Made by a program: the position numbers and the translations under genes
Source: DAHUXN01 sp963811805
GTDB taxonomy: Bacteria; Acidobacteriota; Terriglobia; Acidiferrales; UBA7541
DNA length: 64,000 nucleotides
NCBI GenBank assembly: GCA_963811805.1
Contig: CAWESU010000002.1
Span: forward strand, 372,001-436,000
Reading direction: 5' to 3'
Notes under the pieces: generated by a model
Seen by the model: the letters and a program-made list of their open reading frames with translations, nothing else
Told to the model about the DNA's origin: nothing
Database searches by the model: none
In this document: positions 9,435 to 18,565 of the stretch, piece by piece
Numbering within the stretch: the stretch's first letter is position 1
Layout: each line of letters starts with the position of its first letter

Positions 9435-11060
9435 ATGAATCGCTCAGCCCATGGCCTGCCTCAAGGTTTGGTCGTTCTCTTCGCCGTATTGATTTCCGCC
9501 GGCGCGCTCGCCGCGCAAACGCAAACGCCAATGCCGCGCACCACGCTCGTCGAGCAGGCGCCCTCCCAAAACACGACGGCGCTTCCGCCGCCCCACGGTT
9601 TCCAGCAATTCATCAAGAGCGGCAAGCTGCAGCTTTCGCTGAACGACGCCATCTTTCTGGCGCTTGCCAACAATACCGACATCCAGGTCGATCAGACCCA
9701 GGTCGACACCGCGAAGGCCGCCATCGGTTCCGCTCGCACGCTCTTCGACCCAACTCTCAACGCCCAGTTCAACACCGAGCGCTCAACCGAGAGCTCATTC
9801 TCGGAGGCCGCCGTAGCCCCAACTCTAAGCGGACTCACCCAGATATACGAACTGGGTTTTTCACAGACCTTCGAAACCGGAACGAACGTCCAGACCTCCG
9901 TTAGCGCAACGAAATTTTCCTCGAATATCAACTTCGGTTTCGTTAACCCATCCGTCTTCGGAAACGTAACTGTTCAGATCAGTCAGCCGCTCCTGCGCGG
10001 TCGCGGGCTCTTGCCCAATCGCGGCCCAATTATCATCGCCCAGCGCAATCTGGAGCAGTCTCGCGCCGCGTTCCGCCAGCAAGTCGCCACGGTAATGCTC
10101 AACGTCGTCGCCCAATACTGGAACGTAGTCCAGGCGCGCGAGAATCTCGACGTCGCGCAGAGTCTGCTCGCTCAGGCGCAGAAGTCCTACGATCATGATA
10201 AAGAAGCCTTGGAGAAAGGCGCGCTCCCGCCGCTCGACATTTACCGTTCCGAATCGGAAGTGGCCTCGCGCCGCGTTTCCGAGATTCAAGCCGAGTATGC
10301 CGTCAAGGAAGCCGAAGACCGTTTCCGGAATTTCCTCGGCGCCGACGTCGATCCCAACATCCGCGCCCTCGATCTCGATCTGACTCAGGTTCCCGAGCCA
10401 ACCGGCGACCTTCTCACCGTCGACATCGCCACCGAATTGCAAAAAGCCCTCGTGAATCGCCCGGATCTCGATGCTCAGCGCCTCCAGGTCGTTAACGATG
10501 ATCTGAACATCAAAATCGCCCACAACGGCCTCGACCCTCAGTTGCTTCTTACGGGCATCTACTCGGGCTACGGCCTGAACACCGACACCAACGGACCATT
10601 TCTCGAAGCCCTCGACCAGACCTTCGGGTTCAGCCAGCCCACCTACGGTGGCGCCCTAACCCTGACCCTGCCCATCAAAAATTATGCCGCGAAATCCGCC
10701 TATGCCACCGCCCAGGTCAGCAAGCGCCGCGATCTCTACACCGATCGCCAGCTTCGCCAGCAAATTGGCCTGCAGGTCGCCAACGCTGTCCATGACTTGG
10801 AGCAGTCCAAACTCTCTATGGAAGCGGCAAAAATTGCCCTCAATCTGGCGCAGAAAAATCTTCAGGCCGAGCAGCGAAAGTTCGAGCTCGGTGCGGAGAC
10901 CTTGTTTGTTCTGCTAGAGACACAGTCGGAACTCGCCACGGCCGAGCAGAGCCTCATTCAAGCGCAGATCGGCTACCAGGTCGCCGTCGCCTCGGTGTAC
11001 TACTCCACCGGAGAACTGCTCGGCAATTACAACGTCGAGATCGCCGGCCTCACAAAGTGA
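9435..11060 (+). CDS. TolC-family outer-membrane efflux protein
   Basis: A 541-residue outer-membrane factor with a Sec signal peptide (hydrophobic stretch at about 9-27, cleavage near LAAQ). It contains two OEP repeats, about 65-290 and 310-530, dominated by long helices that form the periplasmic tunnel (for example the Gln/Ala-rich segment around residues 475-520). It is 84 bp downstream of the permease with AGGGGGAC ahead of ATG 9435, and completes the adaptor-permease-channel set started at 4111. It is the last gene before the tRNA-fMet attachment region. Confidence 0.92.
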   Translation: MNRSAHGLPQGLVVLFAVLISAGALAAQTQTPMPRTTLVEQAPSQNTTALPPPHGFQQFIKSGKLQLSLNDAIFLALANNTDIQVDQTQVDTAKAAIGSARTLFDPTLNAQFNTERSTESSFSEAAVAPTLSGLTQIYELGFSQTFETGTNVQTSVSATKFSSNINFGFVNPSVFGNVTVQISQPLLRGRGLLPNRGPIIIAQRNLEQSRAAFRQQVATVMLNVVAQYWNVVQARENLDVAQSLLAQAQKSYDHDKEALEKGALPPLDIYRSESEVASRRVSEIQAEYAVKEAEDRFRNFLGADVDPNIRALDLDLTQVPEPTGDLLTVDIATELQKALVNRPDLDAQRLQVVNDDLNIKIAHNGLDPQLLLTGIYSGYGLNTDTNGPFLEALDQTFGFSQPTYGGALTLTLPIKNYAAKSAYATAQVSKRRDLYTDRQLRQQIGLQVANAVHDLEQSKLSMEAAKIALNLAQKNLQAEQRKFELGAETLFVLLETQSELATAEQSLIQAQIGYQVAVASVYYSTGELLGNYNVEIAGLTK

Positions 11061-11128
11061 TTTGCACGGCGCGCGGCGGCGGCGCTCTCAGCATTCCGTC
11101 TCGCCAAAAGCGTGATTCGCATCACCGT

Positions 11129-11157
11129 TTGACCCTTTCGCTCCCTTCCGCTATCAT
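11129..11157 (+). promoter_or_regulatory. Ancestral tRNA-fMet promoter, now facing the island
   Basis: TTGACC (11129-11134), a 17-bp spacer, and TATCAT (11152-11157) make a strong sigma-70 promoter ending 5 bp before the 5' end of the tRNA-fMet half gene. This is probably the original chromosomal promoter of the initiator tRNA. Since the tRNA is interrupted after the anticodon loop, it now transcribes into element A. Confidence 0.7.
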
Positions 11158-11162
11158 TTGTT

Positions 11163-11202
11163 CGCGGGGTGGAGCAGCCTGGTAGCTCGTCGGGCTCATA
11201 AC
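11163..11202 (+). pseudogene. 5' half of tRNA-fMet (attachment-site remnant 1)
   Basis: These 40 bases are identical to the first 40 bases of the intact initiator tRNA at 50801, ending just after the CAT anticodon and the AAC that follows. The rest of a tRNA does not follow: the anticodon stem has no partner strand. It is read as the chromosomal side of an integration junction. Confidence 0.85.
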
Positions 11203-11312
11203 GCTCCGTATGTCACCTGGCTCTGCCGGATTCAAACGACTTAGCCCTTCTTCTCAGTCGTAAAAACCACTCAAAACGGGATATTATGGGCACTTAACGG
11301 GCACCTGAGAAT
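11203..11312 (+). repeat. Element left-end repeat, copy 1
   Basis: About 110 bp that recur without gaps at 16824-16933, in both cases directly after the 5' half of tRNA-fMet. The copies are most alike in their second half. They end with CACTTAACGGGCACCTGAG (11291-11309), which also occurs at 16727-16745, 16912-16930 and 50744-50762. Its internal GGCAC/GGGCAC pair resembles arm-type sites bound by tyrosine integrases, which is an inference. The following 334 bp to 11646 hold no gene I can support. Confidence 0.75.
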
Positions 11313-11646
11313 CACAGGTTGCTGCTTGCGCCAGCACTTCAAAGCGGAGCCTCGGGACCGAGGCCGTGGCATTTGTCCTCCGCCAAGCATTCGGGCTTGA
11401 GACGGGCTCTGCACAGCAAGACTCCTCACTTTGGCGGAAATTGTCGAGCGTATACCACTAATGCACATCTCCAAGTACTTCCCGAACAAGTGAACCCAAA
11501 TGGTGGGAACATGGTGGCATAAAGAGCGCATATCTAGCGTTGCGACCCGCACACTTTCGCTCAGGGCGTTGTAGCTTCCCGGTGCTCATCTCGCGCTCAC
11601 TTCTGAAGTTTAGTTTTTGACGCTTACGTATTCGGAACAAAATCGG

Positions 11647-13626
11647 ATGAAAACGCTTATTCACGATCCCGAAGCTAAAAAAATAGACGGTGATTCCCGC
11701 GCTGCGGCCCAAGCTCGTAAATTGAAGAACACTAAGAGTGCGGAAGCAATGCTTCGGGCCCTACTGGAGGCAGCACCGGATGCAATGGTCGTGGTAAATC
11801 AGAGCGGGGAGATCGTGCTTCTTAATGTTCAGGCTGAGAAACAATTCGGATACAACCGCGGTGAACTGGTGGGGCACAAAGTAAAAGACATCATTCCGGA
11901 AGGTTTCGAGGAACGGTTGATCGCAGACGGTACCCGCAGTGCGGCAGATGCGCTGGCGCAAGAGATCAGTACAGGGATTGAGCTCAACGGGCGACGGAAG
12001 AATGGGAGTGCGTTCCCCATCGAAATTATGCTGAGCCCGCTGGAAAGTGCCGAGGGAACATTGGTGACAGCGGCGATTCGGGACATCAGCGTACGCAAGC
12101 AAGCTCAAGAGGAGCTACGTGTAAGCGAAGAGCAAGTCCGCCTGCTGGTAAATGGTGTCAAGGACTATGCAATCTTCATGTTGGACCCAACGGGACACGT
12201 CGTTAGCTGGAACACCGGTGCAGAACGGATTAAGGGTTACCGTGCCGAGGAAATTCTGGGGCGTCACTTCTCCTGCTTTTATCCAAGCGAAGATATCGAA
12301 TCCGGGAAACCTGCCATGGAACTGGAGCGCGCGACCGCGAGTGGTCGGTTCGAAGACGAAGGATGGCGGGTAAGAAAGGACGGCTCGCGGTTTTGGGCCA
12401 ATGTTGTCATTTCGGCTTTGCGCGACGGGTCCGGAAACCTGCGTGGATTTGCAAAGGTTTCGCGCGACGACACGCGACGCAAACGAGCTGAGGACAAGTT
12501 TCGAGGTTTGCTTGAGGCCGCACCGGACGCGATGGTGGTGGTCAACCAGCAAGGCACAATTGTTCTGGTGAATGCGCAGACCGAGAAGCTGTTTGGCTAT
12601 AAGCGAGTGGAATTGTTACATCAATCCATCGAGATCTTGATTCCGGAACGCTTCCGAGGAAAACATCCCGGGCATCGTACGGGTTTTTTTGCCGATCCCC
12701 GGGTGCGCCCAATGGGTGCGGCCCTGGAATTGTTTGGCTTACGCAAGGACGGCACCGAGTTCCAGGTCGAAATCAGTCTCAGCCCGCTAGAGACCGAGGA
12801 GGGCGTGCTAGTTTCCAGCGCGATCCGCGACATCACGGAACGCAAGCAAACCGAAGATGTTAAGAGACTAAACGCGGAATTGGAACGGCGGGTTACGGAG
12901 CGCACCGCCGAACTGGCAGCGGCCAACAAAGAGCTAGAGGCCTTTGCCTATTCTGTCGCCCATGATCTTCGCGCCCCTCTCCGCCACATTGATGGCTATT
13001 CCAAGCTTCTTGCCGAACAGCTGGGTGCTTCCTTAGAAGAAGGCGCGGGGCATTACCTGGAATCCATTCAGGACAGCACACGCAACATGGGTGAAATGGT
13101 CGACGATTTGCTGAATCTTTCACGTGTGGCCCGCAAGGCGCTTAACCTGCAAGTGTCTGGGCTGAGTTCGTTGGTCGATGAAGTAGTGAAGAATCTCGAG
13201 TCGGAAGTAAAGGACCGGGAAATTGAGTGGAAGATCGCCGGTTTGCCGTTTGTCGAGTGCGACCCCGTCCTAGTGAAACAGGTTTTTGTCAACTTGCTCT
13301 CGAACGCCGTCAAATTCACACGCACACGCCCGCTTGCGGTCATTGAGGTAGGTCAGAAACTTATCGACGGCCAGACAGTGACCTACGTCCGCGACAATGG
13401 CGTTGGCTTCAGCATGAAGTACAGCGACAAGCTGTTCGGCGTGTTTCAGCGCCTGCACCGTCAGGAAGACTTTGAAGGGACGGGGGTAGGATTGGCCACG
13501 GTCCAGCGCATCGTCCAGAAGCATGGAGGACGGATCTGGGCACAGGCAGAACTTAATGCAGGAGCCACGTTTTATTTCACGTTAGGGACGAACACGCCTG
13601 CCCTCGGCGATGGAGGTTCACTGTGA
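11647..13626 (+). CDS. PAS-domain sensor histidine kinase
   Basis: About 659 residues with no membrane segment or signal peptide, so a cytoplasmic sensor. Order: PAS1 (about 25-145), PAS2 (150-265), PAS3 (270-395), a short coiled coil, HisKA with phospho-acceptor His439 in SVAHDLRAPL, and HATPase_c (about 525-645) with N-box NLLSNAVKF and the G-rich DNGVGFS and GTGVGLATVQ motifs. PAS1 and PAS3 are close paralogues (both contain EAAPDAMVVVNQ). The HisKA-HATPase part resembles bacteriophytochrome-type kinases paired with Rcp1-like regulators, which fits the next gene. An in-frame TTG at 11617 is an alternative start; ATG 11647 is preferred. It overlaps the next gene by one base. Confidence 0.9.
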   Translation: MKTLIHDPEAKKIDGDSRAAAQARKLKNTKSAEAMLRALLEAAPDAMVVVNQSGEIVLLNVQAEKQFGYNRGELVGHKVKDIIPEGFEERLIADGTRSAADALAQEISTGIELNGRRKNGSAFPIEIMLSPLESAEGTLVTAAIRDISVRKQAQEELRVSEEQVRLLVNGVKDYAIFMLDPTGHVVSWNTGAERIKGYRAEEILGRHFSCFYPSEDIESGKPAMELERATASGRFEDEGWRVRKDGSRFWANVVISALRDGSGNLRGFAKVSRDDTRRKRAEDKFRGLLEAAPDAMVVVNQQGTIVLVNAQTEKLFGYKRVELLHQSIEILIPERFRGKHPGHRTGFFADPRVRPMGAALELFGLRKDGTEFQVEISLSPLETEEGVLVSSAIRDITERKQTEDVKRLNAELERRVTERTAELAAANKELEAFAYSVAHDLRAPLRHIDGYSKLLAEQLGASLEEGAGHYLESIQDSTRNMGEMVDDLLNLSRVARKALNLQVSGLSSLVDEVVKNLESEVKDREIEWKIAGLPFVECDPVLVKQVFVNLLSNAVKFTRTRPLAVIEVGQKLIDGQTVTYVRDNGVGFSMKYSDKLFGVFQRLHRQEDFEGTGVGLATVQRIVQKHGGRIWAQAELNAGATFYFTLGTNTPALGDGGSL

Positions 13627-14084
13627 TGTTAGACGAACCCGAGATTCTCCTGGTTGAAGACAATCTGAAGGACGTGGAGTTGACTCTCCATGCGTTGCGA
13701 AAGGAAAACTTGTGCAACCGTATTCACGTCGCTCGCGACGGGGAGGAAGCTCTCGATTTCCTGTTTTGCCGGGGAGCTTACAGCCACCGTACCTTCGATC
13801 ATCCGCCCAAACTCGTGGTGCTTGATTTGAAACTCCCGAAGGTTGACGGACTGGAAGTTTTACGGACGATTAAGAATGACAGCCATACCCAGGCGATCCC
13901 GGTGGCAATCCTCACATCCTCAAAAGAGGATCGGGATCTTGTGGATAGCTATAAGCTGGGTGTCAATAGCTACATTCAGAAGCCGGTGGACTTCAACCAG
14001 TTCCGGGACACGGTGAAACAGTTAGGACTCTACTGGTTGGTCGTGAACCAATCGCCGCCCTCCAGCACATTTACGGCGAAGTAA
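13626..14084 (+). CDS. Single-domain response regulator (Rcp1-like)
   Basis: A 152-residue stand-alone receiver domain. The acidic pocket is EDN near the N-terminus, the phospho-acceptor is Asp67 in VLDLKLPKVDG, the switch Thr/Ser is in AILTSSKED, and the conserved Lys is in YIQKPVD. There is no output domain. The insertion after the second helix (FCRGAYSHR) is typical of Rcp1-type regulators that serve phytochrome-like kinases. GGAGG lies 8 bp before ATG 13626; a GTG 3 bp upstream is also possible. The start overlaps the kinase stop (TGATG), so the pair is co-translated. Confidence 0.92.
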   Translation: MLDEPEILLVEDNLKDVELTLHALRKENLCNRIHVARDGEEALDFLFCRGAYSHRTFDHPPKLVVLDLKLPKVDGLEVLRTIKNDSHTQAIPVAILTSSKEDRDLVDSYKLGVNSYIQKPVDFNQFRDTVKQLGLYWLVVNQSPPSSTFTAK

Positions 14085-14099
14085 CGCGAGCGAACTTAG

Positions 14100-16502
14100 A
14101 TGGATATGGAAACAAGAGAACCAACTACATTCGATTCGGACCGGCCTGCGGTCTCAATGCCCCTCCGTGTTCTCATGCTCGAAGACAATCCTCGGGATGT
14201 CGAGCTCTGCATTCAGGAACTGAACAAAGCAGGGTTCGAACTTCAAGCAGACGTGGTGGACACTGAGGAAGCCTTCGCTGCGAAGCTCGAATCTCGCATC
14301 TACGATCTGATATTGTCCGATTTCCGGATTCCGACATGGAGCGGAGTAGAGGCTTTCCATCTTCTCAAGCAGAGTGGAAAAGACATTCCTTTTATTTTAG
14401 TAACCGGCACACTGGGAGAAGAAGCCGCAGTCGATCTTATAAAGGAGGGCGTAGCGGACTACATTCTGAAGGACCGCTTGGTGCGCTTACCATTGGCCAT
14501 TCGTCGCGCTCTGCAAGAAAAAACAACCCGCGATGAACGGGAGCTAGCTATTCAGTCCCTTCGCGAAAGCGAGCAGCAAGTCCGGCTGTTGCTCGACTCG
14601 ACAGCCGAGGCGATCTACGGCATCGACGTTAGGGGCAACTGTACTTTCTGTAACGCTGCTTCGTTACGACTGCTCGGGCATGACAATCCCGACGATCTGC
14701 TTGGGAAGCAAATGCACTGGCTCATGCACCATACGCGAGCTGACGGCACACGGTATCCGATTGAAGAATGCCGAATCTACATGGGCTTTCGTGAACGCAA
14801 AGGCTCTCACTCGGATAAAGAGGTGCTATGGAGGAAGGACGGCTCCAGCTTCCCAGCCGAGTATTGGTCTTATCCGGTGATCCGGAATGGGGAGCCAATT
14901 GGTTCCGTCGTGACATTCCTCGATATAACCGAACGCAAGCGAGCCGAAGAGGCCCTCCGAAGAAGCGAAGCAAGGGTTAGGCGCTTGCTTGAGTCCAATA
15001 TTATTGGCATCGGGATCGGGACCCTCGATGGAAAGCTCCTCGATGGGAACGATGCCTTCTTGAAACTCTTGGGATACTCACGTGAGGAAATGTTTTCCGG
15101 AGCGTTACGTTGGGACGAGATGACTCCTCCGGAATATAACGGTGTTGATCAGCGAGCAGTTGAACAACTGAGGAATACGGGGATTGCGCCACCCTGGGAA
15201 AAAGAGTTCATTCGCAAGGACGGTCATCGAGTGCCGGTACTGATCGGCGTCGTCACGCTCGCAGCGGAACAAGGCGATATTGAAGCGGTGTCCATTGTCA
15301 TTGACATCAGCGAGCGAAAGCTTTTGGAGCAACAGTTGCGCCAGGCACAGAAGATGGAGGCTATTGGCCAGCTCGCTGGCGGTGTCGCCCATGACTTCAA
15401 CAACCTCCTGAGTGTAATCATTGGGTACAGCGACATTCTTTTAGACCGCGCCGGTCAGGATGCCAAGATGCGCAGTCAATGTCAGGAAATCAACAAGGCT
15501 GGCAATCGCGCTGCCTCTCTGACGCGCCAACTCCTCGCATTTAGCCGTCAACAAGTTCTTGAACCGAGAGTTTTGAATCTCAACGCCGTCGTCGTCGACA
15601 TTGAGAAGATGCTCAGACGCCTCATCGGCGAAGATATTGAGTTCCGAACTGCTTTGGACCCTACGCTGGGTTCTGTGAAGGCTGATCCAGGGCAGATCGA
15701 GCAGATCATCATGAATCTAGCCGTGAACGCGCGTGACGCAATGCCCGAGGGTGGAAAGCTGGTTATCGAAACCAGTAACGCCGAGCTCGACGACTCATAT
15801 GCGCTGCAACACCCTTCGCTCAGTCCCGGTCGATACGTGCTACTCGCCGTGACAGATTCCGGTATTGGAATGAGCGAGGAGACAAAAACCCACATCTTCG
15901 AGCCATTTTTTACGACCAAAGAAGTAGGTAAAGGCACTGGTCTGGGGCTTTCCACCGTCTACGGCGTCGTTAAACAAAGTGGTGGCTACATATGGGTCTA
16001 CAGCGAACTCGGACACGGGTCTGTCTTCAAGGTCTATCTGCCACGGGTCGATCAATCTGTCCAGCAGAGTCGGCCGAACGAGTTGGCACCCGAGCTCTAT
16101 CGTGGGACGGAAACCGTTTTGCTAGTGGAAGACGAGGAATCAGTCCGGACATTGACTCGTAGTCTGCTAGAAGAGGGGGGATATACGGTCATTGAGGCCA
16201 GCAATGGTACTCATGCACTCGAAATCGCCGGAAGGTATTCTGAGCCCATTCATCTCCTTTTGACCGACGTGGTGATGCCGGGAATGAATGGGCGAGCGTT
16301 GGCGCAAAAGATGATTGCGGCCCGGCCAAAGATGAGGGTGGTTTACATATCTGGTTACACGGGCAGCTTTTCCTCTCACGGGGAACTTTTCGATGCGGCG
16401 GCAACGCTGGTCCAAAAGCCCTTTTCTCGGGCAACACTGTTACGGAAGTTGCGCGAGGCACTGGACTCCCAGAAAGAGTTGGAGCCTAGCTACCGGCATT
16501 GA
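14100..16502 (+). CDS. Hybrid histidine kinase (REC-PAS-PAS-HK-REC)
   Basis: 800 residues, cytoplasmic. Order: N-terminal receiver (about 20-140, LEDNPRDVEL and LILSDFRIP), PAS1 (about 160-285), PAS2 (about 290-410), HisKA with His431 in GGVAHDFNNLLS, HATPase_c (about 530-650; NLAVNARDAMPEGG, DSGIGMS, GTGLGLSTV), and a C-terminal receiver with Asp723 in LLLTDVVMPGMNG. Such proteins usually pass phosphate to a separate phosphotransferase or response regulator; the preceding single-domain regulator may be part of the same relay. It begins 15 bp after that gene. No DNA-binding output is encoded in element A. Confidence 0.92.
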   Translation: MDMETREPTTFDSDRPAVSMPLRVLMLEDNPRDVELCIQELNKAGFELQADVVDTEEAFAAKLESRIYDLILSDFRIPTWSGVEAFHLLKQSGKDIPFILVTGTLGEEAAVDLIKEGVADYILKDRLVRLPLAIRRALQEKTTRDERELAIQSLRESEQQVRLLLDSTAEAIYGIDVRGNCTFCNAASLRLLGHDNPDDLLGKQMHWLMHHTRADGTRYPIEECRIYMGFRERKGSHSDKEVLWRKDGSSFPAEYWSYPVIRNGEPIGSVVTFLDITERKRAEEALRRSEARVRRLLESNIIGIGIGTLDGKLLDGNDAFLKLLGYSREEMFSGALRWDEMTPPEYNGVDQRAVEQLRNTGIAPPWEKEFIRKDGHRVPVLIGVVTLAAEQGDIEAVSIVIDISERKLLEQQLRQAQKMEAIGQLAGGVAHDFNNLLSVIIGYSDILLDRAGQDAKMRSQCQEINKAGNRAASLTRQLLAFSRQQVLEPRVLNLNAVVVDIEKMLRRLIGEDIEFRTALDPTLGSVKADPGQIEQIIMNLAVNARDAMPEGGKLVIETSNAELDDSYALQHPSLSPGRYVLLAVTDSGIGMSEETKTHIFEPFFTTKEVGKGTGLGLSTVYGVVKQSGGYIWVYSELGHGSVFKVYLPRVDQSVQQSRPNELAPELYRGTETVLLVEDEESVRTLTRSLLEEGGYTVIEASNGTHALEIAGRYSEPIHLLLTDVVMPGMNGRALAQKMIAARPKMRVVYISGYTGSFSSHGELFDAAATLVQKPFSRATLLRKLREALDSQKELEPSYRH

Positions 16503-16692
16503 ATTGCGACGCCAGAGAAATGCACACGTTTCGTAATCCCGCTGTAACATTCCTCAATTGACCAATTGTTGGTTCGAAGATCGTACCCGTACTGCGGGTC
16601 CGATCGGCATTGATACCCGCAATAGCTAAGCGGGGAGCGGCCCCGTTGCTCGTCGGGCAGATTCACCGTGCAACATTGTATCTTGGCGCAAG

Positions 16693-16784
16693 TCCAGTCA
16701 AATGCTGCACCTACCGCCAAATTCCACACTTAACGGGCACCTGAGTATTTGCAGAACAGACGCAAGTCGCGTATTATCTATGAT
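16693..16784 (+). repeat. Element right-end repeat, copy 1, with promoter
   Basis: Matches 50710-50801 without gaps, in both cases running straight into tRNA-fMet sequence. It holds CACTTAACGGGCACCTGAG (16727-16745) and a promoter, TTGCAG (16749-16754), 17 bp, TATTAT (16772-16777). The promoter shows the element brings its own transcription signal for the tRNA it rebuilds. The 190 bp between the kinase stop and this repeat show no gene. Confidence 0.75.
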
Positions 16785-16823
16785 GCGGGGTGGAGCAGCC
16801 TGGTAGCTCGTCGGGCTCATAAC
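16785..16823 (+). pseudogene. 5' half of tRNA-fMet (attachment-site remnant 2)
   Basis: 39 bases identical to positions 2-40 of the intact tRNA at 50801; the first base is T instead of C. As at 11163, the match stops after the anticodon loop. It marks the junction between elements A and B. Before element B arrived this copy was probably the complete tRNA. Confidence 0.85.
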
Positions 16824-16933
16824 GCGCCAAACGTCAACCGGCTCTGCCGGATTCAAACGACTTAGCCCTTCTTCTCAGCCGCAAAAACCCTTCAAAACGG
16901 GATATTCTGGGCACTTAACGGGCACCTGAGAAT
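16824..16933 (+). repeat. Element left-end repeat, copy 2
   Basis: Second copy of the repeat at 11203-11312, same length and orientation, again immediately after the tRNA half. Ends with CACTTAACGGGCACCTGAG (16912-16930) followed by AAT in both copies. Confidence 0.75.
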
Positions 16934-17165
16934 TGGAGGATGGCACCTGCCTTGGGCGCGCACTATCCGACTCCAACAGCTCCATCAATTACTTTCGCTT
17001 CCCTGTGTTTTCAGTAATTTGGGGAATCTGCTTTTCGCTCAAAGCTAACCCCAATGGCATGAAAAGATAGGATTCTGGCACACTTTTGGCACAGGGGACT
17101 GGGGTGAACCCCTCCGTTGAGACAGTTTGGAATTGGCACACTTGCCGTTCACTGGTTTTTCCTTC

Positions 17166-18218
17166 TCAAACTTTCTCTTCTCCTTCAGGATGACGCTCAG
17201 CTGGTGAAGCGGAGGCGAGCTCTGCTGGAGAGCAACTCGCCGAGGAATAACCAGCTGGAGACTCATCGGAACGATGAGTCGGGGGGCGGCTCTTGGGTCG
17301 CTCCCCGCTACTGTTTCCTACATCGGACTGATAGATCTCCCCATGCCTGAAAAAACTCATGGTTGCTCCAGCAGAATTCACCCCGGTATTCGCCTCTCGC
17401 TCGAACTCTTCCGGCGGCCGATAGCCCAGCGCCGAATGTAAACGGCACCGATTGTAGTACTGTTCGATGAAGGCCTCGATGTTACCGAGCAAGTGTTCTA
17501 AGTCTCGGTAGTCGTTGGCATAAATCTCCTCCCGTTTGAGCGTCTTCATAAAACTTTCGCAACTGGCGTTGTCATAGGGGTTCGCCGGCCGACTCATGCT
17601 CGGGATCATCCGGTGCTTTCGCAAAATCTTCACGTAGTCTTCAGAAGCGTACTGCACACCACGGTCGGAATGATGCACCAAACCTGGTGGTGGCTGTCGT
17701 TGGGCAATGGCCTGTTCCAGCGCCGCAATCGGCAACCGGCTCGCGAGCGTTCGGTCCAAAGCCCATCCCACTACCTTGCGTGAGAACGCGTCGAGAATTA
17801 CAGCCAGGTAGACGAACTCCTTCTTCAAACGGATATAGGTGATGTCCGCTACCCAGAGCTGATTCATTCCTGTCAGTTTCATGCGACCGGCGAGATTTAG
17901 ATAGACCTCGAACTCGTGATCGGAATCCGTGGTCACTACGAACGCCCGCGGCTGCACGGCCAGAAGGTTGTCTTCCCGTATGATCCGCAACACACGCTTG
18001 TGATTGACCAGCATCCCCCGCCGCCGTAACTCGGCGCTGATCCGTCGATACCCGTATCGGCGGCGATGCTCGACGACTATCTGTTGAATCGCTGACCGCA
18101 CTGCCATGTCTTCTTCCGCCGGCATCTCCTCCTGCAACGACCGATAGAATCCTGCCCGGCTAACCCCAGCCAGCTGACACATTCGCTCGATACTCAAGCT
18201 GCCTTGCATCGACATCAC
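17166..18218 (-). CDS. IS3-family transposase OrfB (DDE integrase)
   Basis: 350 residues: an N-terminal HTH_21 region (about 5-95, containing RRYGYRRI), then an rve integrase core with the DDE triad visible as WVADITYI, VHHSDRGVQY and NASCESFMKTLK. The end of the core (YYNRCRLHSALGYRPPEEF) is typical of the family, and a non-conserved tail follows. The frame opens at GTG 18218, with ATG 18215 overlapping the orfA stop in TGATG. Whether the product comes from reinitiation or from an OrfAB frameshift fusion cannot be told. The gene appears intact. Confidence 0.92.
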   Translation of the reverse strand: MMSMQGSLSIERMCQLAGVSRAGFYRSLQEEMPAEEDMAVRSAIQQIVVEHRRRYGYRRISAELRRRGMLVNHKRVLRIIREDNLLAVQPRAFVVTTDSDHEFEVYLNLAGRMKLTGMNQLWVADITYIRLKKEFVYLAVILDAFSRKVVGWALDRTLASRLPIAALEQAIAQRQPPPGLVHHSDRGVQYASEDYVKILRKHRMIPSMSRPANPYDNASCESFMKTLKREEIYANDYRDLEHLLGNIEAFIEQYYNRCRLHSALGYRPPEEFEREANTGVNSAGATMSFFRHGEIYQSDVGNSSGERPKSRPPTHRSDESPAGYSSASCSPAELASASPAERHPEGEEKV

Positions 18219-18565
18219 TCCCCGGATTTGGTCGTAGATGCCTTCTCGCCAGTGATACCGTGCTTCTGGCGTCGAGCCTCGACTTTTTGCAAGGCACCTC
18301 TGAAAAAATCTACCTCCAAGGTCTTCTCGGCCAGCACTCGCTTTAGCTGGCTGACCTCTTTGCGGAGCGTGGATTCGCGCGGACTCTCTGGCGGCGGTTC
18401 GTCGCCGATGTCAACAGGGTCCAGTTGATCGCGCCATTTGTACAACAGCCGCCGATGAACGCCAAGCTCCTCCGACAGCGCTACGATGTTCTCGCAACGC
18501 TTCAGTCGCTCGACCGCCATTCGACGAAACTCGTTCGGATACCGTCCCTTTCGTTTCCTCGCCAC
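18215..18565 (-). CDS. IS3-family transposase OrfA (HTH)
   Basis: 116 residues: a helix-turn-helix of the HTH_8/InsE type (YPNEFRRMAVERLKRCENIV, then ELGVHRRLLYKWR) followed by a leucine-zipper-like coiled coil at about 65-100 (LRKEVSQLKRVLAEKTLEVD). It binds the terminal repeats and pairs with OrfB. The start lies 24 bp inside the right inverted repeat, with AGGGAAAGGAA upstream. Confidence 0.9.
   Translation of the reverse strand: MARKRKGRYPNEFRRMAVERLKRCENIVALSEELGVHRRLLYKWRDQLDPVDIGDEPPPESPRESTLRKEVSQLKRVLAEKTLEVDFFRGALQKVEARRQKHGITGEKASTTKSGE

Larger units (their letters stand above)
11203..16823 (+). mobile_element. Integrated element A at tRNA-fMet (no integrase found)
   Basis: About 5.6 kb bounded on the left by the tRNA half at 11163-11202 plus the left-end repeat, and on the right by the right-end repeat (16693-16784) plus a second tRNA half (16785-16823). 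Cargo is a PAS histidine kinase, a response regulator and a hybrid kinase, all on the plus strand. No recombinase, relaxase or phage gene is present, so it is either a decayed element, one mobilised in trans, or half of a larger island split by an internal copy of its own end. The boundaries come from repeat structure only. Confidence 0.6.

Noticed and set aside
11163..11260. Possible second and third functional tRNA-fMet at 11163 and 16785
   Set aside because: Both lose homology just after the anticodon loop; the anticodon stem and acceptor stem cannot form, although a GATTCAAAC string follows by chance or decay.
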